DNA of 64,000 bases, from NCBI GenBank assembly GCA_963844055.1, contig CAWJMN010000001.1:3720001-3784000 (forward strand), in the 5' to 3' direction. The position numbers and the translations under genes were made by a program. Shown piece by piece: positions 1-6,990 of the stretch. This DNA is from CAWJMN01 sp963844055. Lineage in GTDB: Bacteria; Planctomycetota; Planctomycetia; Pirellulales; Pirellulaceae. The notes below the pieces were generated by a model that saw only the letters and a list, made by a program, of their open reading frames with translations, ran no database searches and was not told the origin of the DNA. The stretch's first letter is position 1. Every line of letters starts with the position of its first letter.

Positions 1-78
1 CCTCCTTGACCAGTTTTCTCTAGATTTATCGACGTTTGCGACAATCTTGAGCTGCTTGGCGGTGTGCTTCTGTTGCCA

Positions 79-396
79 TCACACACCTTCCTTGTAAAGG
101 TTGTTTTGCATTAACCAATCACGAGACGATTCCTCGGTGATTTGCTGTGCCATGGGGCGACTCGTCCATTCATGCCCATTTTCAACGCGATTGACCTGAC
201 GAACCAAGATCCATCTACCGGTCGTTTCCCGGACGAGGATTGACAGATACTTTTGGATGACTTGGCCATAGGAATCTCGCTGCAAACTGGTAACGGGGCC
301 CCAAAGCTCGGAAATATGTTCCATCGAAATCTTATGGGTTGGCCCCAGCGTTTCGAGGATTAGGCGAATGGATGTGGAAAGCTTAAGTGGTGACAT
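79..396 (-). CDS. Hypothetical protein, 105 aa
   Basis: I do not recognise this protein. The reading frame starts at an ATG at 396 and ends in TGA at 79. It encodes a soluble-looking protein of mixed charge without a signal peptide or membrane segment. Four Trp residues and a balanced composition make it look more like a gene than a chance frame, but no clear Shine-Dalgarno sequence precedes it. A second frame continues downstream of its stop to the window edge, so it may be part of a larger or damaged locus. Function unknown. Confidence 0.4.
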   Translation of the reverse strand: MSPLKLSTSIRLILETLGPTHKISMEHISELWGPVTSLQRDSYGQVIQKYLSILVRETTGRWILVRQVNRVENGHEWTSRPMAQQITEESSRDWLMQNNLYKEGV

Positions 397-560
397 AACG
401 GTTGCATGTTGGTACTCAAAGTTTTCGAGAATCTTGTCGCGACCGAACGCTGCGCAAAGCCAATGGCCTTTAGCACAACCGATGGATCGCTGAGCTAGGC
501 AATAAGTGCCAGAAACGTTCTTCGCTACAAGAATTACAAGGACGCAGAGAGAGGAATGCG

Positions 561-944
561 TCAGGAGAGGAGTACGCCCGTGCGTTTTAGTTGTGCCGTT
601 TCACAAAGTGAGGAGGACGATGCGTCCGCCTTACTAAATAATGACCAAACTACGCTTGATGTGACCTGGCGACCAAGATCGCAGTACCAGAATGTCACGG
701 GCTTAGAAATCAAGCGACAGAACTCTAGCCATGCTTGCCGGCCACCACAGCCATTGCAATCGAGTGGCTGGCAATCGTGGATGTCTGAGAGTTCAGGAAT
801 GTGCAGATTGGTCGTGTCCAACTCGTTCGAGACAGTGACACAAAGAGGCTGGCTAGAAGTATTTCCCCGTTCCCTATCGTTACCCACTACGCCAGCGAGC
901 ACGCTGAGCAAGGTGAGGCCGATGAGGAAAAGACGGGACAGCAT
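561..944 (-). CDS. Small Cys-rich secreted hypothetical protein
   Basis: The 127-aa product starts MLSRLFLIGLTLLSVLAGVV, a good Sec signal peptide (one Arg, a hydrophobic core of about 16 residues, small residues near residue 21). The predicted mature part has seven Cys residues, including a DCNGCGG cluster around residues 62-68, and no further membrane segment. This suggests an exported, possibly disulfide-bonded small protein. No family is recognised. An overlapping plus-strand frame of similar length has no signal peptide and looks like a shadow. The assignment rests on the signal peptide alone. Confidence 0.4.
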   Translation of the reverse strand: MLSRLFLIGLTLLSVLAGVVGNDRERGNTSSQPLCVTVSNELDTTNLHIPELSDIHDCQPLDCNGCGGRQAWLEFCRLISKPVTFWYCDLGRQVTSSVVWSLFSKADASSSSLCETAQLKRTGVLLS

Positions 945-1168
945 ACAAAGCCAATGTGCCTTTCCTAGGTAACCAGACGCACAACAAGTGGTGAGACATT
1001 GTGGCCCAAATAAGCCGACAATCTTGCCCCATCAATATCGGCAGGATAATTGACCTACCAACATGAGCCCAAAAACATAACAAACTCGTAATATTCATTC
1101 CAGCAGAACCGCCACAATGAGGGGCGAGTTCTTCGCATAGGAGGCAATTCCAGAGCGATTCTGTCGGG

Positions 1169-1816
1169 CTACGGCAGTCGTGTGACCATTTCTTCCACAG
1201 GGAAACGGACTTTGGGCACGCTAGCATACTTGTCGCTGCTGGCCCGATAGCCCAACGTACAAACGACGCTGGTGTAGTAACCGGTAGCAGGCAGGTTGAG
1301 GATCTCGTCGTATTTGGTGGGCTGGATTCCTTCCATGGGGCAAGTGTCGATACCAAGCATGGCGGCCGTGGTCATCAGGTTGCCGAGCGCAATATAGACC
1401 TGCTTTTCAGCCCAATGGGCAAGGTCCATCTTGGAATGGATCAGGCTACCTACCATCATCTTGCGAAAGCCGGCGAGCGCCTCTACGGTTCCACCACGAA
1501 TGGCGGCAATGCTTTCCAAATAGCGGTCGATGTAGACCTCATCAACGGGCTTACGAATCGCCATGACAACCGTATGGGAGGCATCGGCGACCTGTCGCTG
1601 GCCCCAGGAATGGGCAACCAGTTGTTCCTTTGTAGCTTGATTGCCAACCACGAAGAACTTCCAAGGCTGGAGGCCATAGGAAGAGGGAGTCAGCGTTAGT
1701 GCGGTGGCTAACGTGTGCCAGTCCGCATCCGAAATCTTCTTGGCGGGATCAAAGGCCTTGGTTGCATATCGCCACCGAAGTTGCTCTTCAACGACCTGAG
1801 GGGAAACGGGAGACAT
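1169..1816 (-). CDS. NfsB-like nitroreductase family NAD(P)H oxidoreductase
   Basis: A 215-aa protein of normal length for the FMN-dependent nitroreductase family. The N-terminal RWRYATKAFDP segment and the SSYGLQPWKFFVV segment (about residues 46-58) match the FMN-binding regions of NfsB/YdgI-type enzymes, and the C-terminal half has the family pattern ALGNLMTTAAMLGIDTCPMEG. Such enzymes reduce nitroaromatics, quinones or similar electrophiles with NAD(P)H in the cytoplasm. The natural substrate cannot be read from the sequence. It lies on the same strand as an Old Yellow Enzyme gene 3 kb upstream, which fits an electrophile-detoxification theme, although a PQQ-propeller gene sits between them. 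Confidence 0.88.
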   Translation of the reverse strand: MSPVSPQVVEEQLRWRYATKAFDPAKKISDADWHTLATALTLTPSSYGLQPWKFFVVGNQATKEQLVAHSWGQRQVADASHTVVMAIRKPVDEVYIDRYLESIAAIRGGTVEALAGFRKMMVGSLIHSKMDLAHWAEKQVYIALGNLMTTAAMLGIDTCPMEGIQPTKYDEILNLPATGYYTSVVCTLGYRASSDKYASVPKVRFPVEEMVTRLP

Positions 1817-1950
1817 AGCGAAAAGTCTTTCTTCGGTTTAGTGGGGAAACAATCGAGGACAGGGCTCAAAAAGGCTTGGAGCCCTGCTCCGTCGGCCGAA
1901 GGTTCGCCTACCTCCGGCCATCAGGCAAATTCATACAGGATGGGGGTCGG

Positions 1951-3276
1951 CTAGGGTCGGGCGCCTAGTCGGTAAAGATGCGATTGCGTGCGCAGTAACA
2001 GCGTGCCATCCACGATGGCTGGTGTGGCCATCAGCTGGCCTTCGAGCGTATTACGGCCGATTTCTTCGAAGGTTCTCCCGGGCTTTAGCAGAGTTGTCTC
2101 GCCTTCACGACTGCAGAAGTAGAGCTTGCCATCAGCGAGCATTGGCGAGGCAAAGAAATTGCCGCCGATTCGCTTCTTCCAGTACTGTTCGCCGGTGGCA
2201 GCGTTTACACAAGTCACGATGCCGTTGTCGGAAACGAAGTAGACTTCTTCACCGACAACAATTGGCGAAGACATGGCTGGGACTTGTTGCTTGATCTTCC
2301 AAGCCACATGCGAGGCCGTGACATCGCCCTTTCCATCCACACGAATGGCCCACAATTCTGGCACCATATACCCGGTGCAAACGTAGACAATGCCGTTGCT
2401 GAATACGGGGCGAGGAACATTGGAAAAACCAGGTGCGTAGTTCACTTGCCACAGCGACTTGCCCGTGGAGGGCTCGTAAGCAACCACCCACTGAGCCCCG
2501 GGAACAACTACCTGCTGCTTCCCTTCGTGTTCAATGAGAAGAGGAGTGCTAAAGGCCTTGTGCGTTTCGACTTCGCTGCCTGCCATTGGCGGACGCTGAG
2601 TCTTCCAAACTTCTTTGCCCGTTGCTGTATCGAGGCCAATGACGAACTGAGCATCAATGCCGTCGCAGGGAATTACTAGGACCTTGCCACAAAGGCAAGG
2701 AGAACTGCCGGGGCCAACGCTATGTTTGGTTGGCAGGTTGGCCTTCCAGACAATCTTGTTGGTCTTCGTGTTAACGCAAGCGGTTCCCCATGTGCCGAAG
2801 TGACAATAGAGTTGTTCGCCATCCAGGATTGGCGATGGCGAGGCATAGCTATTGAGCGAATGAACCGGATCGGGTTGTTCAATCTTGAAGAGAGGAACCT
2901 TGGCTTTTACTTCGCCGGTGGCCGCATCAATGCCAACGGCAGACAACGAGATGCTGCCGACCACTTCCATCTCTTTAGCAAGCGGATTTTTGGACAACTT
3001 CTCTTTGGCCTTATCGAGTTCTTCCCCCATCAGGTTAGAAGTCTCGGCAGATGTCACCCAGATGATGCCGTTTGCAAAGACCGGCGAGGACCAGCCCTTT
3101 CCTGGGACAGCCCCTTTCCAAAGGACGTTGCTAGTTTCGCTCCACTGCGCGACAAGTCCCTTGACGGCAGCGTGCCCATCACCTTGAGGCCCACGGAACT
3201 GTGTCCAATCGGCTGCGAAGCCAAGCATGGGCGTAACGAGAATGGCCCAAACGGCAAACCCTACAGAGCGATACAT
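1951..3276 (-). CDS. Secreted PQQ-binding-like beta-propeller protein
   Basis: A 441-aa protein with an N-terminal signal peptide (MYRSVGFAVWAILVTPMLGFAA) followed by the motif DWTQFRGPQGDG typical of planctomycete outer-wall propellers. Blade repeats of the PQQ/YVTN type follow, each with a variant of 'G.vywvs..G.v..vdaaTGe..W': examples are GIDAATGEVKAKV, GLDTATGKEVWKTQ and CVNAATGEQYWKKR. The canonical quinone-coenzyme and Ca ligand pattern of true methanol dehydrogenases is not apparent, so a structural or binding propeller is more likely than a PQQ enzyme. Two paralogues lie in this window (29.5 and 45.2 kb). Confidence 0.85.
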   Translation of the reverse strand: MYRSVGFAVWAILVTPMLGFAADWTQFRGPQGDGHAAVKGLVAQWSETSNVLWKGAVPGKGWSSPVFANGIIWVTSAETSNLMGEELDKAKEKLSKNPLAKEMEVVGSISLSAVGIDAATGEVKAKVPLFKIEQPDPVHSLNSYASPSPILDGEQLYCHFGTWGTACVNTKTNKIVWKANLPTKHSVGPGSSPCLCGKVLVIPCDGIDAQFVIGLDTATGKEVWKTQRPPMAGSEVETHKAFSTPLLIEHEGKQQVVVPGAQWVVAYEPSTGKSLWQVNYAPGFSNVPRPVFSNGIVYVCTGYMVPELWAIRVDGKGDVTASHVAWKIKQQVPAMSSPIVVGEEVYFVSDNGIVTCVNAATGEQYWKKRIGGNFFASPMLADGKLYFCSREGETTLLKPGRTFEEIGRNTLEGQLMATPAIVDGTLLLRTQSHLYRLGARP

Positions 3277-3368
3277 GCGGTAATTCCTAGCCGAGTCGAT
3301 GAGTTCCGAAAACAGAGAACGTATTTTTGCGGGAATTCATCCCATCCGCCAGAGCCGATTGACTTGGC

Positions 3369-4337
3369 TTACGTGGTTTTTGTCGCCACAACGACCGGCG
3401 GTGATTTTGATGCAAGCCGGCCCAATACAACACTGGCCACCACCAGCACGGCCGTCAGAATCAGGCCAAAACTGATCTCTTCGCCGAGCCAAACGGCCGA
3501 GACCGCAATCGTCATGAAGGGTTGTAGCAGTTGAATTTGACTGACCTGGGGAATGCCACCCAGCATCAAGCCGCGGTACCAAGCAAAAAACGCCAAGAAC
3601 ATACTGACAAGGCTGAGATAGCCAAACGCGAACCAAGCGTGGCTCGGTGCGGCATCGTACCCTTCGAGCACGACCAGACCATTCTTGTTCAAAGACCAAG
3701 CGACGGGCGCGATGAGAAGTGGAAACGAGACGACCAACGTCCAGCAGATCACCTGCCACGATCCGAGCGACTTTGCCAAGATGGCGCCTTCGGTGTAACT
3801 GATCGAAGTCACAACGACGGCAATTAGCAAAATGGCGTGTTCCATCCGCACATTCCAACCGCCACTGGCAAGGGAAAACACCACCACGACCGAGCTTCCT
3901 GCGATGGCAGATACCCAAAAGAGCCATGGCATTTTTTGCTGTGAGCGATAGGCGCCGAGCGCTGCCGTCCCTAGCGGAATCAAGCCGGTGACGATGGCGC
4001 CTTGTGAAGCAGGAAGAGTTTTCATGGCGTACGAACTGAGGATGGGGAACCCAATCACCACGCCTAACGAAACCACAAACAGTTGCCACCATTCGTTGCC
4101 CCGTGGCCAAACCTGCTTGGTAGCCAGTAGCAGGATGATCGACAGAACCCCGGCAACAATCGCGCGGCCAAACGCGACAAACAGGGGATCAAAGTATTGC
4201 ATCGCAACCGCTGTTGTCGGAAGCGTCAAACTAAAGCAGGCGACACCGACAAACCCAAGCACCATCCCCTGCCAACGAAAGGGGTAATGATGCGCTAGCG
4301 AAGAGGCTGAGCTTTCTAGAATGGGTTCCGAGCTCAT
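3369..4337 (-). CDS. EamA/DMT-family permease
   Basis: A 322-aa integral membrane protein with about ten hydrophobic segments in two homologous halves, as in the drug/metabolite transporter superfamily (EamA domains, roughly residues 25-155 and 165-300). A typical second-half signature is visible around QIQLLQPFMTIAVSAVWLGEEISFG. It would export or import small metabolites across the inner membrane; the substrate is not predictable. Its ATG overlaps the stop of the upstream DUF952 gene (ATGA, 4334-4337), so the two are translationally coupled, probably in a transcript that also includes the OYE and TetR genes. Confidence 0.85.
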   Translation of the reverse strand: MSSEPILESSASSLAHHYPFRWQGMVLGFVGVACFSLTLPTTAVAMQYFDPLFVAFGRAIVAGVLSIILLLATKQVWPRGNEWWQLFVVSLGVVIGFPILSSYAMKTLPASQGAIVTGLIPLGTAALGAYRSQQKMPWLFWVSAIAGSSVVVVFSLASGGWNVRMEHAILLIAVVVTSISYTEGAILAKSLGSWQVICWTLVVSFPLLIAPVAWSLNKNGLVVLEGYDAAPSHAWFAFGYLSLVSMFLAFFAWYRGLMLGGIPQVSQIQLLQPFMTIAVSAVWLGEEISFGLILTAVLVVASVVLGRLASKSPPVVVATKTT

Positions 4338-4764
4338 TCCTCACCTACCGTTTTTGGGAAAGGCGCGGCAAATCCCGCCGAAGACAAATCGACGGGGGGC
4401 CAGGGCTGCCACGATAGAGAGCTTACAAGTTTTACACTGGCATCCGAGGAAGCATCACCAGATGGTTGCATCTCTGGAAAACTAGCGACGCGCGATATCG
4501 CCATAAGCGGAATCGGGCCGTACACATGGGGAAAGCTTTCGCCCCCCGTGGATGCCTCCCAGCGCAAACTAGGGCCAAGCGACTCTGCTTGAATTTCCAG
4601 CAGGACCAGATCTGCGCGTCCCGCGTAATAACGCTGCGCGACGCCGGCTACCTGCTCTGCTTTGGAGGCGTGAATGAATCCTTCGATCCCCAAATCCACC
4701 GATAAGAACAAGCCCGAAGTTTGTGCGCGCGCCAGTCGGCACGCTCAGCAAGACGATAAATCAT
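4334..4764 (-). CDS. DUF952 domain protein, split by a frameshift near 4725-4735
   Basis: The DUF952 fold normally starts MIYRL... and soon reaches a GFIH.S.AEQ motif. Here the ATG at 4764 gives MIYRLAERADWRA in one frame, and the continuation AQTSGLFLSVDLGIEGFIHA with SKAEQ follows in the next frame. The switch falls in a GCGCGCGC run. One missing base there would restore the usual spacing between the early Trp and the Gly of the TSGLF segment. The downstream part includes HVYGPIPL near the middle and runs to the overlap with the EamA gene. Function of DUF952 is unknown (an ADP-ribosyltransferase-like fold has been suggested for the family). A sequencing deletion or a recent mutation would both explain the break. 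Confidence 0.7.
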
Positions 4765-4824
4765 TCGCGAACCACTTCACTTCCATCCCCTGCGAACAGG
4801 GCAAAACATTCCGTCCTACAAATT

Positions 4825-5907
4825 TCAAACAAAAGCGGGGTAATCCGTGTAGCCAACCTCACTACCGCCGTAAAACGTACTGACGTCGGGCGTATTGAGT
4901 GCGACCCCTTTGGCAAACCGCGCAGGCAAATCGGGATTAGCAAGGAAAGGAACTCCAAATGCCACCGCATCGGCATGGCCGTCTGCTAAGTATTGATTAG
5001 CTCGTTCCTTCGTGAAGCCGCCGTTCGTTACCAGCACGCCTGAAAACAACGGGCGAAAGAAAGCCGCTGGAATAGCGATTGCGCCGTGTCGAACATCGGA
5101 CTCTTGCGCTTCATTGATATGCAAGTACGCCAGCCCCAACTTGCCAAGCATTGAAACTGCATAGCCAAAAGTCTCGTGGGGATTGGAATCTCGCATGTCG
5201 TTGAAAGCACCGCTCGGTGATAAGCGAACGCCAACACGACTAGCACCCCAAACATCGATTAGTACAAGGATCGCTTCTCGCAGTAAACGGGATCTGCCTT
5301 CTGGCGAACCGCCGTAGGCATCCCCCCTTTGATTCGTACCATCGCGTAAAAACTGATCGACTAAATAGCCATTGGCAGCATGTAATTCGACACCATCAAA
5401 ACCAGCGGACATTGAAAGCTTGGCCGCAGCGTGAAATTGATCGATGATCGCAGGAATTTCCTTCGCTTCCAAAGCACGCGGAACAGGCAGAGGCTGCAGG
5501 CCGTCTGCCGTTAGAACCTTTCCACCAGCAGCAATCGCCGACGGGGCCACTGGCAGGGTCTGATGGGGCTGAAACGAAGGGTGCGAAATTCGCCCGGAAT
5601 GAACAAGCTGCTGAAAGATCTTTCCGCCGGCGGCATGCACTTGGTTCGTGACCAATCGCCAGCCATTGGCCTGCGATTCATTGTGAATGCCAGGAGTCCC
5701 TAAATATCCAGTACCTTGCTGCGATATTTGGGTTGCCTCGGTGATGATAAGCCCGGCCGAAGCGCGCTGCGCGTAATACAAAGCATTCAGCGCGGTAGGA
5801 ATCCCGCCGGCGCCGGCTCGGGAACGCGTCATTGGCGCCATGAATATCCGGTTGGGAACCGTAAATGGGCCTAGTTGCAGGGGTGAAAACAGACTAACGG
5901 CCATCAC
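4825..5907 (-). CDS. Old Yellow Enzyme-family alkene reductase (NemA-like)
   Basis: A 360-aa FMN-dependent ene-reductase of normal length. It opens with LFSPLQLGPFTVPNRIFMAPMTRSRA, the classic OYE start, and carries SGFDGVELHAANGYLVDQFL (about residues 170-190), TNQRGDAYGGSPEGRSR and a C-terminal phosphate-binding region (LVTNGGFT, AVAFGVPFLANPDLP). It reduces activated C=C bonds, nitro groups or nitrate esters using NAD(P)H. It lies just downstream of, and in the same direction as, a NemR-like TetR gene, like the E. coli nemRA operon, and upstream of the DUF952/EamA pair. The first or second Met may be used; the difference is one residue. Confidence 0.92.
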   Translation of the reverse strand: MMAVSLFSPLQLGPFTVPNRIFMAPMTRSRAGAGGIPTALNALYYAQRASAGLIITEATQISQQGTGYLGTPGIHNESQANGWRLVTNQVHAAGGKIFQQLVHSGRISHPSFQPHQTLPVAPSAIAAGGKVLTADGLQPLPVPRALEAKEIPAIIDQFHAAAKLSMSAGFDGVELHAANGYLVDQFLRDGTNQRGDAYGGSPEGRSRLLREAILVLIDVWGASRVGVRLSPSGAFNDMRDSNPHETFGYAVSMLGKLGLAYLHINEAQESDVRHGAIAIPAAFFRPLFSGVLVTNGGFTKERANQYLADGHADAVAFGVPFLANPDLPARFAKGVALNTPDVSTFYGGSEVGYTDYPAFV

Positions 5908-5960
5908 AATTCCCTTGCGCCCCCGCTACAGAAAAACGAACATCCCAAGACGTCATTTTG

Positions 5961-5975
5961 TTGACTATTTGTCTA
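5961..5975. promoter_or_regulatory. Imperfect inverted repeat, candidate TetR operator upstream of the OYE gene
   Basis: TTGAC-TATTT-GTCTA forms a near-perfect dyad (4 of 5 arm bases match) in the gap between the TetR gene and the OYE gene, about 55 bp before the OYE start and touching the TetR stop codon. Many TetR operators are short dyads of this size. Assignment to this TetR protein is inference. Confidence 0.4.
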
Positions 5976-6608
5976 GTTAAGGATGATCGAGGGAAGCGAC
6001 GAGCGTTTCACCATGCCGGTGCGATCGAACCACTGAGCTAGTGTTGCTGGCAAGGCTTGGACCATCTGCGGATCGTTACAGATCCGAGCCTGGGCCAGCG
6101 TCCCCTGCACCAGCGACATTAGATCCCGGGCGGATGCACTGGGGTTAGCAGCGATTAGGTCTTTTTGGGCAACTCCATCACGAATTGCCGACTCCAAATA
6201 GCAGTGCAGCACCTTCAGAATCTCCTGCACCTTCTCGCACACCGGTGAATCGAGGGTACTCACCTCGCAGCCGAGCGTAAAAAGGGGACAGCCCAGGATT
6301 TTGCCATCGATCGCGTAGTTTTTTAGCTGCAAATCGACGACCCACTCGACGTACTTGGTGAGCCGAACACGGCCGGACTGGCTTGCCGAAAAGATGCGGT
6401 CAAAATCGGGACGCAATTCTTCGACCCAGCCATCGAGGGCGGCGATGACCAAATCGGACTTTGAGCGGAAGAAGTGGTAGAAGCTGCCCTTGCGAACGTC
6501 AGCCACCGCGCATAAATCGTCAATGGTGGCCGAACTGTAGCTCGCGCGCCAGCAAAGCTGCATAGCGGCACACATCAGCCTTGGCCTAGCATCGCTCGTA
6601 CGTCCCAT
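5973..6608 (-). CDS. TetR/AcrR-family regulator, NemR-like
   Basis: A 211-aa one-domain repressor. The N-terminal helix-turn-helix covers roughly residues 10-55, with the hallmark VRKGSFYHFFRSKSDL. The ligand domain contains GKILGCPLFTLGCEV; the first Cys (about residue 107) aligns by motif with the redox-sensing Cys106 in the ISGC segment of E. coli NemR, which responds to quinones, glyoxals and hypochlorous acid. It is the first gene of a minus-strand unit that continues with the OYE gene, matching nemR-nemA order. It is likely an autoregulator that is released by electrophile modification. The sensing role is inferred from motif and context. Confidence 0.85.
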   Translation of the reverse strand: MGRTSDARPRLMCAAMQLCWRASYSSATIDDLCAVADVRKGSFYHFFRSKSDLVIAALDGWVEELRPDFDRIFSASQSGRVRLTKYVEWVVDLQLKNYAIDGKILGCPLFTLGCEVSTLDSPVCEKVQEILKVLHCYLESAIRDGVAQKDLIAANPSASARDLMSLVQGTLAQARICNDPQMVQALPATLAQWFDRTGMVKRSSLPSIILN

Positions 6609-6990
6609 GACCTCTCCTATACGTTTAACAGCGGCGACCCACTGGCCGTTTGCGAATTGTATTTGGCCAATTGGTCAAGACAAGCAAGAGATCATCGCAT
6701 AATGACCTCACAAGGGAGATGCCGTTCTGTTTACCGGCTGTCCTGCGCGGCTTCCCCTGGCGGACCCCTTAGCCCTAAACCGTTTGAAATCAGGACTTTA
6801 TATCCAGACAGCGTGCCGCGCTTTTCTCTTGCAAGCACTGCAACGCGAGGCTAGAGTCAAAGGGCTTACTAACGGCAGGAATGTTTGGGCCGACACTTAG
6901 GGTCGCATCAGGAGTTTTAGCCGTTAGAGGGACGCGAACTGAAGGCAGAGCGTTTGCTCGTAATCGTTTTTGTCAGGAAGGTGTTTTGCC
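6609..6990. other. Divergent intergenic region between TetR and kinase genes
   Basis: About 380 bp separate the divergently transcribed TetR gene and the kinase. It holds the 16-bp dyad at 6663-6678 and an AGGAAGG Shine-Dalgarno sequence just before the kinase GTG at 6991. I see no RNA gene or convincing extra reading frame. Confidence 0.5.
6663..6678. promoter_or_regulatory. 16-bp imperfect palindrome upstream of the TetR gene
   Basis: TTGGCCAATTGGTCAA is a dyad with 7 of 8 arm bases paired, 55-70 bp upstream of the TetR start. It could be an autoregulatory operator, but it differs from the dyad at 5961-5975, so both cannot be confidently assigned to the same protein. Confidence 0.35.

Noticed and set aside
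880..1356. 158-codon minus-strand frame
   Set aside because: It overlaps the nitroreductase gene on the same strand in another frame and lacks protein-like features.
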